Shown: positions 33,607 through 43,811, numbered from the stretch's first letter. The stretch is DNA of 64,000 nt from JANQTF01 sp041741415 (GCA_041741415.1 JBGSKC010000036.1:310001-374000); one strand, 5' to 3'. The notes: a model not told the origin generated them from the letters alone. Program-made: numbers and translations.

Positions 33607-34602
33607 CTACTGCTCAAAATCAATCTCGGCATTGTCGCCGATGTTGATAGAATTGGTTTTGCCGCGCAGGGAGGTGTCGTTTCCAATCACGGAGTTCTGC
33701 AAAATGATGGATTCGAGCCGCGAATAAGCGCCCAGAATCGTGTTTCTGACCACAGAATAGTTGATTCTGGCTCCTTCTGCAATGGCCACGTATGGCCCGA
33801 TGATGGAGTGGTTGATTTCGCAGCCTTCCGCAATGTGTACAGGCGGAATGATGACGGTATTGTGAAACTGGTAATTGTGCTGTCTGCCAAGGCGCTCCAG
33901 CAAAATGCGGTTGGTCTGGAGCAGGGTCTTTTTATGCCCGCCGTCAAACCAGTTCTCAACGGTCATGGTGCGAAACTTCACTCCCCGCCGCACCATTTCC
34001 ATGAGGGCATCGGTGAAGGCATATTCTTCTTCGGGGCGAATGGGCTTGCCAATCATGGCATCCAGCACCTCAAAAAGCAAAGGCACCTGCTGAATTTTGT
34101 AGAGTCCCACAAGAGCGAGGTTGCTGGTGGGAATGCTGGGCTTTTCGGTTAATTTTTTAACGAACGTTTGCTCATCCAGCATCGCAATGCCAAAGTGGCG
34201 GGGGTCGTCTACCTGGTGAACGGCCAGAGCCGAGCCTTCCAGGCCGAGAATGCGCTGAATGTCAACGGTGAAAATGGTGTCGCCGAGGTTTACAAGAAGT
34301 TCGTCTGCGTCTCCTACGGCCTCTTTGGCCATCCAAACGGCGTGGGCCAGGCCTTTCCGGGGCTCCTGAAGCACAAAGGCAGCATCAATGCGGTCGCCGT
34401 AATCGCGGAGAACATACTCTTTGATTTTGTCGCGCAGATAGCCTACCACAAAGATCTGGCGGGAAATGCCAGCGTCGAGCAAGCTTTCGATGATATGGCC
34501 CAAAATGGGCTTCCCCGCCACTGGGATCAGCGGCTTGGGTTGGGTGTGGGTATGCGGGCGAAGCTGTGTCCCTACCCCTGCCACCGGAATCATCGCAATC
34601 AT
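33607..34602 (-). CDS. NDP-sugar nucleotidyltransferase with left-handed beta-helix tail
   Basis: A 331-residue protein. The N-terminal Rossmann-like domain (about 1-230) has the signature GVGTQLRPHTHTQPKPLIPV and the metal-binding LVNLGDTIF. The C-terminal ~90 residues are hexapeptide repeats (IIPPVHIAEGCEINHSIIGP, VAIAEGARINYSVV...), forming a left-handed beta-helix. It resembles glucose-1-phosphate nucleotidyltransferases (RmlA/GlmU-like) used to activate sugars for envelope polysaccharides. The sugar and nucleotide are not predictable. It lies 90 bases downstream of the convergent-strand lytic transglycosylase gene on the same strand. Confidence 0.9.
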   Translation of the reverse strand: MIAMIPVAGVGTQLRPHTHTQPKPLIPVAGKPILGHIIESLLDAGISRQIFVVGYLRDKIKEYVLRDYGDRIDAAFVLQEPRKGLAHAVWMAKEAVGDADELLVNLGDTIFTVDIQRILGLEGSALAVHQVDDPRHFGIAMLDEQTFVKKLTEKPSIPTSNLALVGLYKIQQVPLLFEVLDAMIGKPIRPEEEYAFTDALMEMVRRGVKFRTMTVENWFDGGHKKTLLQTNRILLERLGRQHNYQFHNTVIIPPVHIAEGCEINHSIIGPYVAIAEGARINYSVVRNTILGAYSRLESIILQNSVIGNDTSLRGKTNSINIGDNAEIDFEQ

Positions 34603-34692
34603 AGGTCTGTTCCTTTGTGGAAAGGTACTACAAGTTCCCTGCCTCGCAAAGCCAGACTAACCGCCTTCGGCTGTTTTGGAGGCTATTCCTCC

Positions 34693-35727
34693 TCAGCGGC
34701 TGTGCAAGCTGTCGCTGCCTCGCAGGGCTTCGGGGTCCACCCGGCCATGCCGGTGGTTGGGGAGGAGTTCTGGCGGACAAATGATCCCATTAGAGTCGAG
34801 CATTGCATCCACCTCCATAAAGGCTGCCAGGATGATCTGGGAATAGTTCTGCGAAGCATTGCCGAACCGCCTCGATTTCGACTGCCACAGGTTCCGGATC
34901 AGGGGCATTCCGCCTTCCTCCGGCTTCATTTGCCTGATCACCCTGCTCACATTCCTGGCCCCGGCATGGTACACATGCAGCACAAGCAGCCTGAACCAGG
35001 TTTCCGACTCCTGCCAGCTCAGGTTGGCGTCCTGCAAAATGGTTCTCGTTTTAGGCAGGCAAACAGTCCTGATCAGGCGCGCGGCTCCGCGGGCCGAAGC
35101 CTCAAAATCTGCCCGCTGGTCGAGGGTGTCGTTCACAATAAGCCCCATATCGCGGGCAACGCCTTTCATGAGCTGAAAAGCACCATAGGCGCCGTCTGTA
35201 GAAAACTGCAGCCGCCCCGGGCTCTCGATCATGAGTATCGCCTGAGCAAACCAGGGGTCCACGCCCTCTTCTGCGAAAATATTCAGGGCCAGGTCGATGG
35301 GCGACAACACGGCATCCAGGCGGTAGAAGTGGTTGCGGCCCGTGGTAAAGTAAATTTCTTCAGACCGGGCGAGCCCGAGTGCAGCCCGAAGACTGTCCTC
35401 GTAAGCTTTTCGACCTCTGGAACTGCGCGACTGCCAGCTCACGGTGAGCATGGTATCGACGATGCGGCGATTAGCAGCCAGGTTCACCAGCAGGCTGTCG
35501 GGCCCCATGTGCATAGCCGTCCGCCAAAAGGCGGTTTGAGAAAGGGTATCCCAACCTTCGGCATAGAGGCTGCTATCGCGAATGATTTGGAGGCACACAT
35601 GCGGAAATTCTTCCCTGGCCTTTTCATTCAACTCGGAGGTACGCCACCGGGACGGTGGACGCAGCGTTAGCGGCCAGGCAATCACAATCAGCAGAAGAAG
35701 GCCCATCAAGGCCTTGCGTGGTTTCAT
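34693..35727 (-). CDS. Membrane-anchored lytic transglycosylase
   Basis: A 344-residue protein with an N-terminal hydrophobic anchor (about 7-25, LMGLLLLIVIAWPLTL) and an SLT-type domain (about 155-300). The catalytic glutamate motif is AILMIESPGRLQ (Glu about residue 169), followed by STDGAYGAFQLMKGVARDMGL, the usual GxxGLxQ-like block. Such enzymes cleave peptidoglycan glycan strands with anhydro-muramic acid formation. It is cotranscribed with the nucleotidyltransferase by position (34603-34692 spacer); no regulatory signal is seen. Confidence 0.8.
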   Translation of the reverse strand: MKPRKALMGLLLLIVIAWPLTLRPPSRWRTSELNEKAREEFPHVCLQIIRDSSLYAEGWDTLSQTAFWRTAMHMGPDSLLVNLAANRRIVDTMLTVSWQSRSSRGRKAYEDSLRAALGLARSEEIYFTTGRNHFYRLDAVLSPIDLALNIFAEEGVDPWFAQAILMIESPGRLQFSTDGAYGAFQLMKGVARDMGLIVNDTLDQRADFEASARGAARLIRTVCLPKTRTILQDANLSWQESETWFRLLVLHVYHAGARNVSRVIRQMKPEEGGMPLIRNLWQSKSRRFGNASQNYSQIILAAFMEVDAMLDSNGIICPPELLPNHRHGRVDPEALRGSDSLHSR

Positions 35728-36223
35728 TCGGCTACAACAATCAAACTCCAGCCTGAAGGTAGGAAATGATTTGATGGGGAGGGCATGGCCTGTCAGGGTT
35801 CAAAGAAAAACGAATGAAAGGAACTTGGCTATCAGTGAAAAAACCCTGAGTTCACGCTTCGCTTTTTAGTGACGCGGCTGCGCCTGCCATGTTTTAAATG
35901 AACAAAGTATCAGCAAGCCCATCAGGAGGGTAAAAACCCTAGAATTGATCGCAATTGCCTCATTATCAAGCCTCAAACTTTCCATTTATCGGATTTTTTT
36001 GGACGGCTTTGGTGGTCCTTTTTGGAGAGGAAAGAGGGGAAATCTGAAAAAAATGACAAGCAGAAATTTGAGCAATAATCCCTCAGGATCGCCAGGTTCA
36101 TGAGTAGAAAACCCGTTGAATCGAATCAAATGCCCGCTTTGCCAAAGTGAACATGAGGTGTGTTATTGAGCAAACTTCAAAATTTGCGTTTTGCTCCCCG
36201 CCGTTCCGCCGCGAGGTTTGGGC
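35728..36223. other. Long divergent intergenic region
   Basis: About 495 bases between the transglycosylase start and the Rpn-like gene. No gene or RNA I can support is present; a TTG alternative start for the Rpn-like gene lies at 36191. Confidence 0.4.
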
Positions 36224-37264
36224 ATGCTTACCCCCGACCTTCTCTGGAAAGGCATCATCGAAGATTTCTTTCCGCAACTCATGGCCTTCTTTTTCCCCGG
36301 TCTCGCCGACAAGATCGATTACGACAGGGTGGAGTTTCTCGAACAGGAGCTCACACAGCTCTTTCCCGAAAGAGAGGGAAAGGACCGCCGCGTGGACAAA
36401 CTGGTGAAAGTGTGGCTGCACAGTGGTGAGGAAAAATGGCTGCTCATTCACCTGGAGGTGCAGGGCTACCGCGACAAGGACTTCGGATTCAGGATGTTCA
36501 CTTACGCCTACCGGATTTTCGACCGATATGGCAGGCTGGTGGAGGCGCTGGCGATTTTGACCGATCCCTACAAAACCTACCGCCCGAAGGCCTTCAGCCT
36601 GAAAAATGGGAACAGCCAGATGCGGTATCAGTTTCGTAGCTACAAACTACTGGACCAGTCGCGGGAGGAGCTGGCAGCGAGCGACAACCCCATCGCGCTG
36701 GCTTTGCTGGTGGCATATGATTCTATTCTGAAAAAGAAGCAGCGAAGATCTGGCAAAGTGCCTGACAGTGAACAGTTTGAGTTGAAAACAGCCTGGCTCA
36801 GGCTGCTGCTGGAAAAGGGGTTTGATCGGGAGGCCATTGTGCGGCTAACCACTTTTATTATACATTACCTCCCGTTTTCCGAATCAGAAATGATCGTTAC
36901 ATTTGACAAACACGTTGCAGACCAGACACAAACCAAAGAAGGTATGGGCATCATCGAGCGCGTTGAAAACGAAATAAAAAGGATGGCTTTTGAGGAAGGC
37001 AAGCTGGAAGGCTTTGGAGAGGGGATTGAAAAAGGCAAGCTGGAAGGTAAGCTGGAGGGGAAACTCTTAACCAGTATCCAGAATCTGGCAGCACTTCGTG
37101 GAACCTCATTTTTCTCCGAATCCTCCAACGAAGACCTAACTACCACTTTCCAACTTCCGCTGGAATGGGTGCAACGCATCCGAAAAGGCGACATTCCCGG
37201 AATTGAGGAAGTAGAGACATTTCTGACCAGTCAGAATGGAAACGGGCATTCAACAAATTTTTGA
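36224..37264 (+). CDS. Rpn-family PD-(D/E)xK nuclease / transposase-like protein
   Basis: A 346-residue protein from the ATG at 36224. The nuclease core is in the first ~130 residues: Asp in DRRVDKLVKVWLHSG and the paired Glu-x-Gln motif LIHLEVQGYRD, followed by the family's MFTYAYRIFDRYG. The C-terminal half carries a coiled-coil with repeated GKLEG units near residues 270-290, typical of Rpn/YhgA-like proteins. Members stimulate recA-independent recombination and are often mobile or expanded gene families. There are no inverted repeats at the gene ends, so it is not called a mobile element. Confidence 0.8.
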   Translation: MLTPDLLWKGIIEDFFPQLMAFFFPGLADKIDYDRVEFLEQELTQLFPEREGKDRRVDKLVKVWLHSGEEKWLLIHLEVQGYRDKDFGFRMFTYAYRIFDRYGRLVEALAILTDPYKTYRPKAFSLKNGNSQMRYQFRSYKLLDQSREELAASDNPIALALLVAYDSILKKKQRRSGKVPDSEQFELKTAWLRLLLEKGFDREAIVRLTTFIIHYLPFSESEMIVTFDKHVADQTQTKEGMGIIERVENEIKRMAFEEGKLEGFGEGIEKGKLEGKLEGKLLTSIQNLAALRGTSFFSESSNEDLTTTFQLPLEWVQRIRKGDIPGIEEVETFLTSQNGNGHSTNF

Positions 37265-37361
37265 AGGTCTTGCCACCAATCCGGCAGGATAAATGGTAAT
37301 AGCCTCCGGCAGTTGTCCCCCCGTTCAATTTGTCAACTGAGAGAAAGCCTCCTCCTCCCAT

Positions 37362-39005
37362 CTATGGCCGAAACACCAGCGGCTGCTGTTCCTCCCAGGT
37401 TGTTGCTTCCTGGTAAGCTTTCGCCACGGCCAGCAGGGTAGCTTCATCAAACAAATTCCCCAGGAGGCAGATTGATTTCACTCCCCGGCCCTCCTGGTTT
37501 CCGTTCGGCAGCACCACGCAAGGGTGCCCGGTCAGATTGGTGACAGCCAGCTGATCACTGCCAAAAGACGGGGCTATGATCACATCAAACTGCGACATCC
37601 AGCCATGAATTTCTGCCTGCAGCAGGGTTCTGGCCCGGTTAGCCATCAAATATTCCACGGCGGGCACCATCCGTGCCGCCCGAAACACATTCGGCCAGGA
37701 ATTCCGGATTTGCCTCACCATCAAATCATCCTGGTTGCTCCGGGTTAATTCATCGAAAGCTGTGGCTGCCTCCACAGACAAAATGGTGAGCATTGCCTCC
37801 ACCGGCAATTCTGTTGGGAGGGCCGTTGCCTCCAGCTTCATCCCCAGCGAACGAAACACCTCCAGGCTCAGGCTGTCCTGCTTCTGGTTGTAGGGAAACT
37901 GGTCAAAATCAGCTTTCAAATACCCAACCCGCAACTTTTCAAGGGCCAGGCCAGGGCTATAATTAAATGCAGCTTCGGTAAGAGTGGGATCGAGTGGATC
38001 CAGCCCGCGAATGGCGTCAAACACCAATGCACAGTCTTCGGCTGTCCGGCAAATCGGCCCGATTTTGTCCATCGACCAGCTCAGGGCCATGGCCCCATAC
38101 CGGCTCACCCGGCCATAGGTGGGCCGCAACCCGGTGGTGCCACAGCGGTTGGAGGGCGACACAATCGAGCCCAGGGTTTCGGTGCCGATCGAAAAGGCAA
38201 CCAGCCCGGCAGCCGTAGCCGCCGCCGATCCCGCAGAGGATCCGCTTGCCCCTTCGTTGAGGTGCCAGGGGTTGCGGGTGGTTCCGCCAAACCACACATC
38301 GCCCCAGGCCAGGGCTCCCATGCTCAGCTTGGCCACCATCACCGCCCCTGCTGCTTCCAGCCTGGCGACAACCGTGGCAGTTTGGTCGAGAACCTGATGT
38401 TCATAGGGCTTGGCGCCCCAGGTAGTAGAAAAATCCGGGGTGGCAAGCAAATCTTTGACTCCATAGGGAATGCCATGAAGCGGCCCCCGATAACGGCCTT
38501 CTGCAAGTTCACGGTCGGCACGTGCTGCCTGTGCCAGGGCCAGTTCTTCGGTGAGGGTAATCACACAGCGAAGGGTATCTCCGAAGCGCCTGAGCCTGCT
38601 CAGGTAGAGCTGAGTAAGCTCGGTGGAGGTAATTTTCTGTTGGCGAATCAGGACCGAAAGATCGGCGACCGAATAAAAGGCAAGTTCTTCGCGGTTGGCG
38701 GGCAGGCTCACCACTGGGTCCAGGGCCCAGTCGATAGGAAACTGCCGGGTAGGCGGATGAAAGCCGGCGGGAAGCACCTGGAATTGCAGGGCAGGAACTA
38801 CAGAATTGGGGAGCGGCACCTGCCTGAGCGCCTCAAAAGCAGCGAGTTGCTCAGCGAGGTCCTGGCGCATGGAATCGCGCTCCTGCTGGGTAAACTCCAG
38901 ACCCCAGAGCTGCTGTGCAGCCTGGATCTGGCGGTCATCGATTTGGGCAAAAAGGGCCAGCGGGCTCATGGCCAGGCAGCAGAAGAGGAAGCGAAAAAAT
39001 GCCAT
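37362..39005 (-). CDS. Exported amidase-signature enzyme
   Basis: The ATG at 39005 gives 547 residues with a signal peptide (MAFFRFLFCCLAMSPLALFAQ). The amidase-signature domain has the catalytic Lys in GIPYGVKDLLATP, the Gly/Ser-rich block EGASGSSAGSAAATAAGLVA with the cis-Ser, and the nucleophilic Ser in ETLGSIVSPSNRCG. These form the Ser-cisSer-Lys triad, so it should hydrolyse amides (possibly amino-acid or peptide amides) outside the cytoplasm. The first ~100 residues are an extra N-terminal helix region. It is a single-gene unit divergent from the two-component regulator. Confidence 0.9.
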   Translation of the reverse strand: MAFFRFLFCCLAMSPLALFAQIDDRQIQAAQQLWGLEFTQQERDSMRQDLAEQLAAFEALRQVPLPNSVVPALQFQVLPAGFHPPTRQFPIDWALDPVVSLPANREELAFYSVADLSVLIRQQKITSTELTQLYLSRLRRFGDTLRCVITLTEELALAQAARADRELAEGRYRGPLHGIPYGVKDLLATPDFSTTWGAKPYEHQVLDQTATVVARLEAAGAVMVAKLSMGALAWGDVWFGGTTRNPWHLNEGASGSSAGSAAATAAGLVAFSIGTETLGSIVSPSNRCGTTGLRPTYGRVSRYGAMALSWSMDKIGPICRTAEDCALVFDAIRGLDPLDPTLTEAAFNYSPGLALEKLRVGYLKADFDQFPYNQKQDSLSLEVFRSLGMKLEATALPTELPVEAMLTILSVEAATAFDELTRSNQDDLMVRQIRNSWPNVFRAARMVPAVEYLMANRARTLLQAEIHGWMSQFDVIIAPSFGSDQLAVTNLTGHPCVVLPNGNQEGRGVKSICLLGNLFDEATLLAVAKAYQEATTWEEQQPLVFRP

Positions 39006-39139
39006 GGAAGAAGTGGGTTTGGAGTAAATGTGGGATTTTTTGCAGAAAAATGAACTACCTGCTTCATCTTCGCAAAACCTGACCATCAACAGAACCCAGA
39101 TGACCGGAGTTCGTTTGGCTTCATAACATTGAACACAAA

Positions 39140-39826
39140 ATGAAGCAAATTATCCTGGTGGAAGACGACCCGGTGCTGCTCGCGAACCTGAAAGAAGCCC
39201 TGGAAGTACAGGGAGGCTATCAGGTTTATCCGGTTGCCAATGGCATGAATGCAGCGGGAATTCTTCAGATGAGAGAATTTGATTGCGCCATTTTGGATGT
39301 CAACCTGCCTGGCAAGAACGGCTTTGAGCTATGTAAACACCTCAGGGGCCTCGGCAAAACGACCCCTGTGCTGATGCTCACTGCCTTTGATCAGCTGGAA
39401 GACAAAGTGGCAGGCTTTGAAGCAGGGGCAGACGATTACCTCACGAAGCCCTTTTTCACCAAAGAGCTGTTGATGCGGGTACAAGCTTTGCTGAAACGAT
39501 CGGCACAGTCGCGGGACACTGAAAAACCGGTTTTGCAGGCTGGCAGTATCGAGATTCACTTAAAAACCAAGACCGTTTACCGGAGCGGGGAGGAGATTTT
39601 TCTCACGCCACGGGAATATCAGGTGTTGAAAACCCTGATCCAGGCCGAAGGCGAAGTGGTAACCAAGCAGGACCTGATCAGGGAAATTTGGGGCAAATCG
39701 TTTGATGCCAACACCAACACGGTAGAAGTTTATATCAATTTTTTGCGAAAGAAGATTGACAAACCCTATGGCAGCAATACCATCAAAACCAAAATTGGGT
39801 ATGGCTATTATTTTGAGGCAGAATGA
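39140..39826 (+). CDS. OmpR-family response regulator of the metal-efflux cluster
   Basis: A 228-residue regulator: receiver domain (1-120; acidic EDDP, phospho-acceptor Asp about 53 in CAILDVNLPG, Thr in LMLTAFD, Lys in LTKPF) and a winged helix (about 130-226; LTPREYQVLKTLIQAEGEVV, NTVEVYINFLRKKID, IKTKIGYGYYFE). It overlaps the histidine kinase by 4 bases (ATGA at 39823-39826), so the pair is translationally coupled. The following TolC-HlyD-RND genes are the likely targets (inferred from order). Confidence 0.95.
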   Translation: MKQIILVEDDPVLLANLKEALEVQGGYQVYPVANGMNAAGILQMREFDCAILDVNLPGKNGFELCKHLRGLGKTTPVLMLTAFDQLEDKVAGFEAGADDYLTKPFFTKELLMRVQALLKRSAQSRDTEKPVLQAGSIEIHLKTKTVYRSGEEIFLTPREYQVLKTLIQAEGEVVTKQDLIREIWGKSFDANTNTVEVYINFLRKKIDKPYGSNTIKTKIGYGYYFEAE

Positions 39827-41184
39827 GTACCCGGCAAAAAATCCTTCTCTACTTTTCCGTCTCGATTCCGCTGATTGTAGGGGTTGTATTCGTTGTGATG
39901 TACCTTGTTTTTTCTGAATACCGGGAGGAAGAATTCCAGCAGCGGCAGAAGTTAAAAATTCAAAATACCCTTCGGCTGCTGGGTGAAGTGAAGCGCAACG
40001 ACGAAGAGCTCATTGACGAGCTGGACAACTTGAGCATCAATGGCTTGCTGGATGAAAAGCTGCTTATTTTCAATGAAAAGAAAGAGCTGATTTATGCCAG
40101 CATTGACGACACTCCTATTTCCAACGCCAGGAATCTGATTCAGGGCCTTTCCGCGAAAAATCCCTGGCGGGAGACAAAAGATGGCCAATACGACGTCGTG
40201 GCGGTCTTTGTGGAAAGCGGCGGCAAGGAATATTATGGCATCAGCAAGGCTTATGACAATTTCGGGCACGCCAAGCTCCAGTTTTTAACCTGGGTACTGG
40301 CCGGGGCTTTTGTACTGGTGGTTCTCATCAGCATCAGCATTTCCTATGTCTTCGCAAGGAAAAGTACAGAGGTTATCACCCAGTTTGCCCAAGTCATCAA
40401 AACGTACCAGTTTGAGCCAGGAGGAAATGTGCTGGATGTGCCTGGCAAAGACGCCGAGGTGGCCTTGCTGGTCAATCGCTTCAATGAACTGATGCGAAAG
40501 CTCCAGGAAGCCTTTTCCTTCCAGCGGCATGTGGTTCATCATGTTTCCCACGAGCTAAAAACTCCCATTGCCATCCTTGTTTCCAACCTCGAAAAACTTG
40601 AAAACACCAGCCTTGGCCAGCCAATGGCCGAGGCTATCAGGGCACAAAAAATAGCCACCAGCCGCCTTGGCGACATTGTTAACAGCCTGCTGGAAATTGC
40701 CAAGGTGGATGCAGGAGCCCAACTCTCCCTGGGCCCCGTCAGAATTGATGAAATGTTTTTTGACCTGGTTAATCAACTGGAAGACACCCACCCGACCTCG
40801 GCATTTTCGATCGATTATGATCCTGATCTGGATGAAAGTGACCTTGTGGTGATGGTTAATGAGCGCCTGATCTGGTCAGTTTTTGCGAATCTGCTTACCA
40901 ATGCGTTGCACTACTCAGAGGAATCCCAGGCCACCATCCACTTTTCCAGGCAGGATCATTCCCTCATCATCACAATCCTGAATACTGGTCCTATTTTAAC
41001 GGAAACAGAACAGCAGTTCCTGTTTCAGCACTTTTTCAGGGGAACCAACAGCCAGGGTAAACAGGGCTTTGGGCTGGGCCTCGTCTTTGTTGCTAAAGTG
41101 CTGGGCCTGCACCATGGCCGGATAGAATACAGCGCTCCCGATGCCAACACCAATATTTTTACCGTTTCCTTACCTTTAAGCTAA
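39823..41184 (+). CDS. Membrane sensor histidine kinase
   Basis: A 453-residue kinase with two membrane segments (about 8-31 and 155-176) enclosing a periplasmic domain of about 125 residues, then HAMP-like linker and catalytic core. Motifs: H-box HHVSHELKTPIAILV (His about residue 243), N-box VFANLLTNALHYSEES, G-box GFGLGLVFVAKVLG. The periplasmic domain (KRNDEELIDELDNLSING...) has no obvious metal ligands such as paired His or Cys, so the signal cannot be inferred. It lies 71 bases before the TolC-like gene. Confidence 0.93.
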   Translation: MSTRQKILLYFSVSIPLIVGVVFVVMYLVFSEYREEEFQQRQKLKIQNTLRLLGEVKRNDEELIDELDNLSINGLLDEKLLIFNEKKELIYASIDDTPISNARNLIQGLSAKNPWRETKDGQYDVVAVFVESGGKEYYGISKAYDNFGHAKLQFLTWVLAGAFVLVVLISISISYVFARKSTEVITQFAQVIKTYQFEPGGNVLDVPGKDAEVALLVNRFNELMRKLQEAFSFQRHVVHHVSHELKTPIAILVSNLEKLENTSLGQPMAEAIRAQKIATSRLGDIVNSLLEIAKVDAGAQLSLGPVRIDEMFFDLVNQLEDTHPTSAFSIDYDPDLDESDLVVMVNERLIWSVFANLLTNALHYSEESQATIHFSRQDHSLIITILNTGPILTETEQQFLFQHFFRGTNSQGKQGFGLGLVFVAKVLGLHHGRIEYSAPDANTNIFTVSLPLS

Positions 41185-41255
41185 AATTTATCGGCATTAA
41201 GTCTCATTTAAGCCTCCGGTAGGTTGCTTTGGCTCAACAAAAAGCCTGCCTGCCC

Positions 41256-42521
41256 ATGAAGCGTCTCACACTGTGCAAGTGTTTTCTTTGCTGGAGCCTC
41301 CTCTTCGTTCTTCCTTCTTCTGCCTGGTCAACAGACACGCTGCGGGTTACCCGAAGCCAGGCCGACAGCATTTTTTTTGCCAGCAACGTGGCCCTGCTGG
41401 CCGCCGAACTGGAGGTAGAGGCCGGCAAAGCCCTGGAAGTACAGGCCAGACTCTACCCCAATCCATCCATTCAGGTTGATGGAAACCTGTTTCACCCGGG
41501 CGAAAGACGCGTGTTCGACCTGGGCACCGGGGGGCAGAAATCTGCCCAGATCGAACAACTGATCCTGCTGGGAGGCAAGCGCCAGGCTGATCTGGCTTTG
41601 GCCAAAACACAAACTGCCTTGGCCGAACTGGCCCTCGAAGACCTGCTCCGGCAGCTCAGGTACCGGCTGCACATTGAGCTGATCCAGATCGTTCAGATTC
41701 AGGCGCTCATCGAAAAATACACCAACCAGCTCACCCTGCTCGACAGCATGATTCTTTCTTTTGAAGAGCAGGTTGCCAGGGGAAATTATCCGCTCAAAGA
41801 CCTTGTTCGCCTCAAGGCCGTCTATCTCAACCTCAACAACGACCGGTCCGAACTGCTTCAGGCGTTTTTTGAATCCCAGGCCCATGTGCAAACCCTGCTT
41901 TACACCCCCTCACTGGTGGAATTTGTGTTTGAGGATGGCGATTTGGCCGAATACATCCAGGTGGAATCGCTCGACTCGTTGCAGTCCATCGCACTGTTTT
42001 CTCACCCTGCCATCCTGATGGCACGAAAAAGCCGCCAATTAGCCAGCGACTACTTTCTCGTTCAGCGAAAAATGGCAGTTCCTGATCTGTTCGTGGCTCT
42101 TTCCTACGACCAGCGGGGCGGGGCCTTCAACAACCAGATCAACCTCGGCGCGGGCGTGTCGGTGCCGGTCTGGAACCGCAACCAGGGCCGTATTCAGGAA
42201 GCCCAGGTCAGGATTCGCCAGACAGAGCTGGATCAGCAAGGTGTTGAACGGGAGGTCCTGAGCCAGCTGCAATCCCATTATTTATTTTACCAGCAAACCG
42301 TCAGGGAGTTTGAGCGGGCTTCTGCGCTTTACAACGAAGATTTTGAGCAAACCCTTGAAGGCATGACGACCAATTTCCAGCTCGGGAACATCTCCCTGCT
42401 GGAGTTTGTGGACTTTTTCGAGTCCTACTACCTCGCCCTGGCTGAAATGGCCAGAATCAAAACCCAGGTGGTTACCTCCGCCGAATTGCTGAACCTCTCC
42501 GTGGGGCGTGACATTTATTAA
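41256..42521 (+). CDS. TolC/CzcC-family outer-membrane efflux protein
   Basis: The ATG at 41256 starts 421 residues with signal peptide MKRLTLCKCFLCWSLLFVLPSSAW. The mature protein has two long coiled-coil alpha regions (about 55-200 and 260-415) with the family's EVEAGKALEVQARLYPNPSI and GGQKSAQIEQLILLGGKRQ motifs. It forms the outer-membrane channel of a tripartite pump. Gene order (channel, adaptor, RND pump) matches czcCBA/cnrCBA. The pump class (see the 43812 gene) suggests divalent metal cations. Confidence 0.9.
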   Translation: MKRLTLCKCFLCWSLLFVLPSSAWSTDTLRVTRSQADSIFFASNVALLAAELEVEAGKALEVQARLYPNPSIQVDGNLFHPGERRVFDLGTGGQKSAQIEQLILLGGKRQADLALAKTQTALAELALEDLLRQLRYRLHIELIQIVQIQALIEKYTNQLTLLDSMILSFEEQVARGNYPLKDLVRLKAVYLNLNNDRSELLQAFFESQAHVQTLLYTPSLVEFVFEDGDLAEYIQVESLDSLQSIALFSHPAILMARKSRQLASDYFLVQRKMAVPDLFVALSYDQRGGAFNNQINLGAGVSVPVWNRNQGRIQEAQVRIRQTELDQQGVEREVLSQLQSHYLFYQQTVREFERASALYNEDFEQTLEGMTTNFQLGNISLLEFVDFFESYYLALAEMARIKTQVVTSAELLNLSVGRDIY

Positions 42522-42581
42522 CCCTACCCTGTGAGGCTGAACTTCCTTTCGAATCTCATTCGCACGACAATTCATTTCGCC

Positions 42582-43670
42582 ATGACAAAGCTGCCATTGA
42601 TTGAAATTCTCCTGCTCTTGTGTGTCGCGGTTCATCCGGCCTGCGACAAAGCCGAAGCAAGCGAGCTGCCCGAAACCTTTGCCCTCACCGACACCATGTT
42701 GAACCGGATCGAACTGGTGGAAGTGTCCATGGAGCCTGTTGAAACTGAACTCAGGCTATTTGGAAAAATCACGGCTGAAAACGACAAAAAGGCCCATGTG
42801 TACCCGGTAGTGGGAGGCATTGTAACAAGCGTGAGGGTAGAACTTGGCGACTATGTGAAGCAGGGCCAGGTGCTGGCCACCATCCGGAGCGGCGAAATTG
42901 CCCAATACCAGAAAGAACGGCAGGACGCTCTCAACGCCCTGAGCCTCGCTGAGAAAAACCTGCAGGTGGCACGCGACCTTCAGCGCAGCAGGCTCAACTC
43001 AGAAAGAGAAGTGGCTGCAGCTGAAAAAGAGGTGGAAAACGCCAGGGCAGAACTTTCACGCATCAGCGACATTTTTTCCATATACCGGCTTCAGGATGGA
43101 TCTGTGTTTCAGGTTACGGCACCCATCAGCGGTTTCGTGATTGAAAAGCAGGTTACCCAAAACGAGCAGATCAGCGCCGACCTTGGGGCTTCTCTCTTTT
43201 CCATCGCCGACATCAACGAAGTGTGGGCCATGGCCAATGTGAGCGAAAGCGACATCGCCAAAGTGAAGGTTGGCCAGGCGGCTACCATCCAGACCCTTGC
43301 CTTCCCGGACCGGTCATATCAGGGAGCCATCGACAAGATTTTCAACGCCATTGACCCCGAAACCAGAGCCATGAAAGCGCGCATCACCCTCCCCAACGCC
43401 GATCTGATGCTCAAACCCGAAATGAACTGTACCGTGAACCTGCGATTTGCCTCTGGTGCCTCCCTCCCAACCATCCCGGCCAGCGCCCTCATTTTCGAAA
43501 AAAGCAGGTATTGGGTCATGGTGTTTCACAGCCGTGAGCAAATCGAAACCAGGCCTGTAACGGTTCACAGCCAACTGGGCGACAAGGTGTTCATTGCAGA
43601 AGGGCTGGCCGCAGGGGAAAGCATCATCGCCACCCAAAGCCTCTTCATTTACGACGCACTCAACGATTAA
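42582..43670 (+). CDS. CzcB/HlyD-family periplasmic adaptor (lipoprotein)
   Basis: The ATG at 42582 gives 362 residues with a lipoprotein-like signal peptide (LLLCVAVHPAC, Cys about residue 20). The membrane-fusion fold is present: lipoyl-like half motifs VYPVVGGIVTSVRVELGDYV and GDYVKQGQVLATIRSGE, a coiled-coil (about 105-170), and the beta-barrel GFVIEKQVTQNEQISADLG. It links the RND pump to the outer-membrane channel. I see no long His- or Met-rich N-terminal segment of the type used for metal capture in CusB/CzcB. A 141-base gap with small hairpin-like sequences separates it from the pump gene. Confidence 0.92.
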   Translation: MTKLPLIEILLLLCVAVHPACDKAEASELPETFALTDTMLNRIELVEVSMEPVETELRLFGKITAENDKKAHVYPVVGGIVTSVRVELGDYVKQGQVLATIRSGEIAQYQKERQDALNALSLAEKNLQVARDLQRSRLNSEREVAAAEKEVENARAELSRISDIFSIYRLQDGSVFQVTAPISGFVIEKQVTQNEQISADLGASLFSIADINEVWAMANVSESDIAKVKVGQAATIQTLAFPDRSYQGAIDKIFNAIDPETRAMKARITLPNADLMLKPEMNCTVNLRFASGASLPTIPASALIFEKSRYWVMVFHSREQIETRPVTVHSQLGDKVFIAEGLAAGESIIATQSLFIYDALND

Positions 43671-43811
43671 GCCTGCCAACCAGCCGCCTCTCAAAACCCG
43701 GCATTCCCCTCACCCTTTTACAAGCCGCAAAGACCTCCATTCCCCTATCCTCTTTTTCTGCCTGTCTGGCAGTTTCGCCGGGCAGAACACCCCGCTATTT
43801 TATCGCCGGAT

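Noticed and set aside
36224..37264. Rpn-like gene as part of an insertion sequence
   Set aside because: I saw no terminal inverted repeats, target duplications or a second transposase gene around it.
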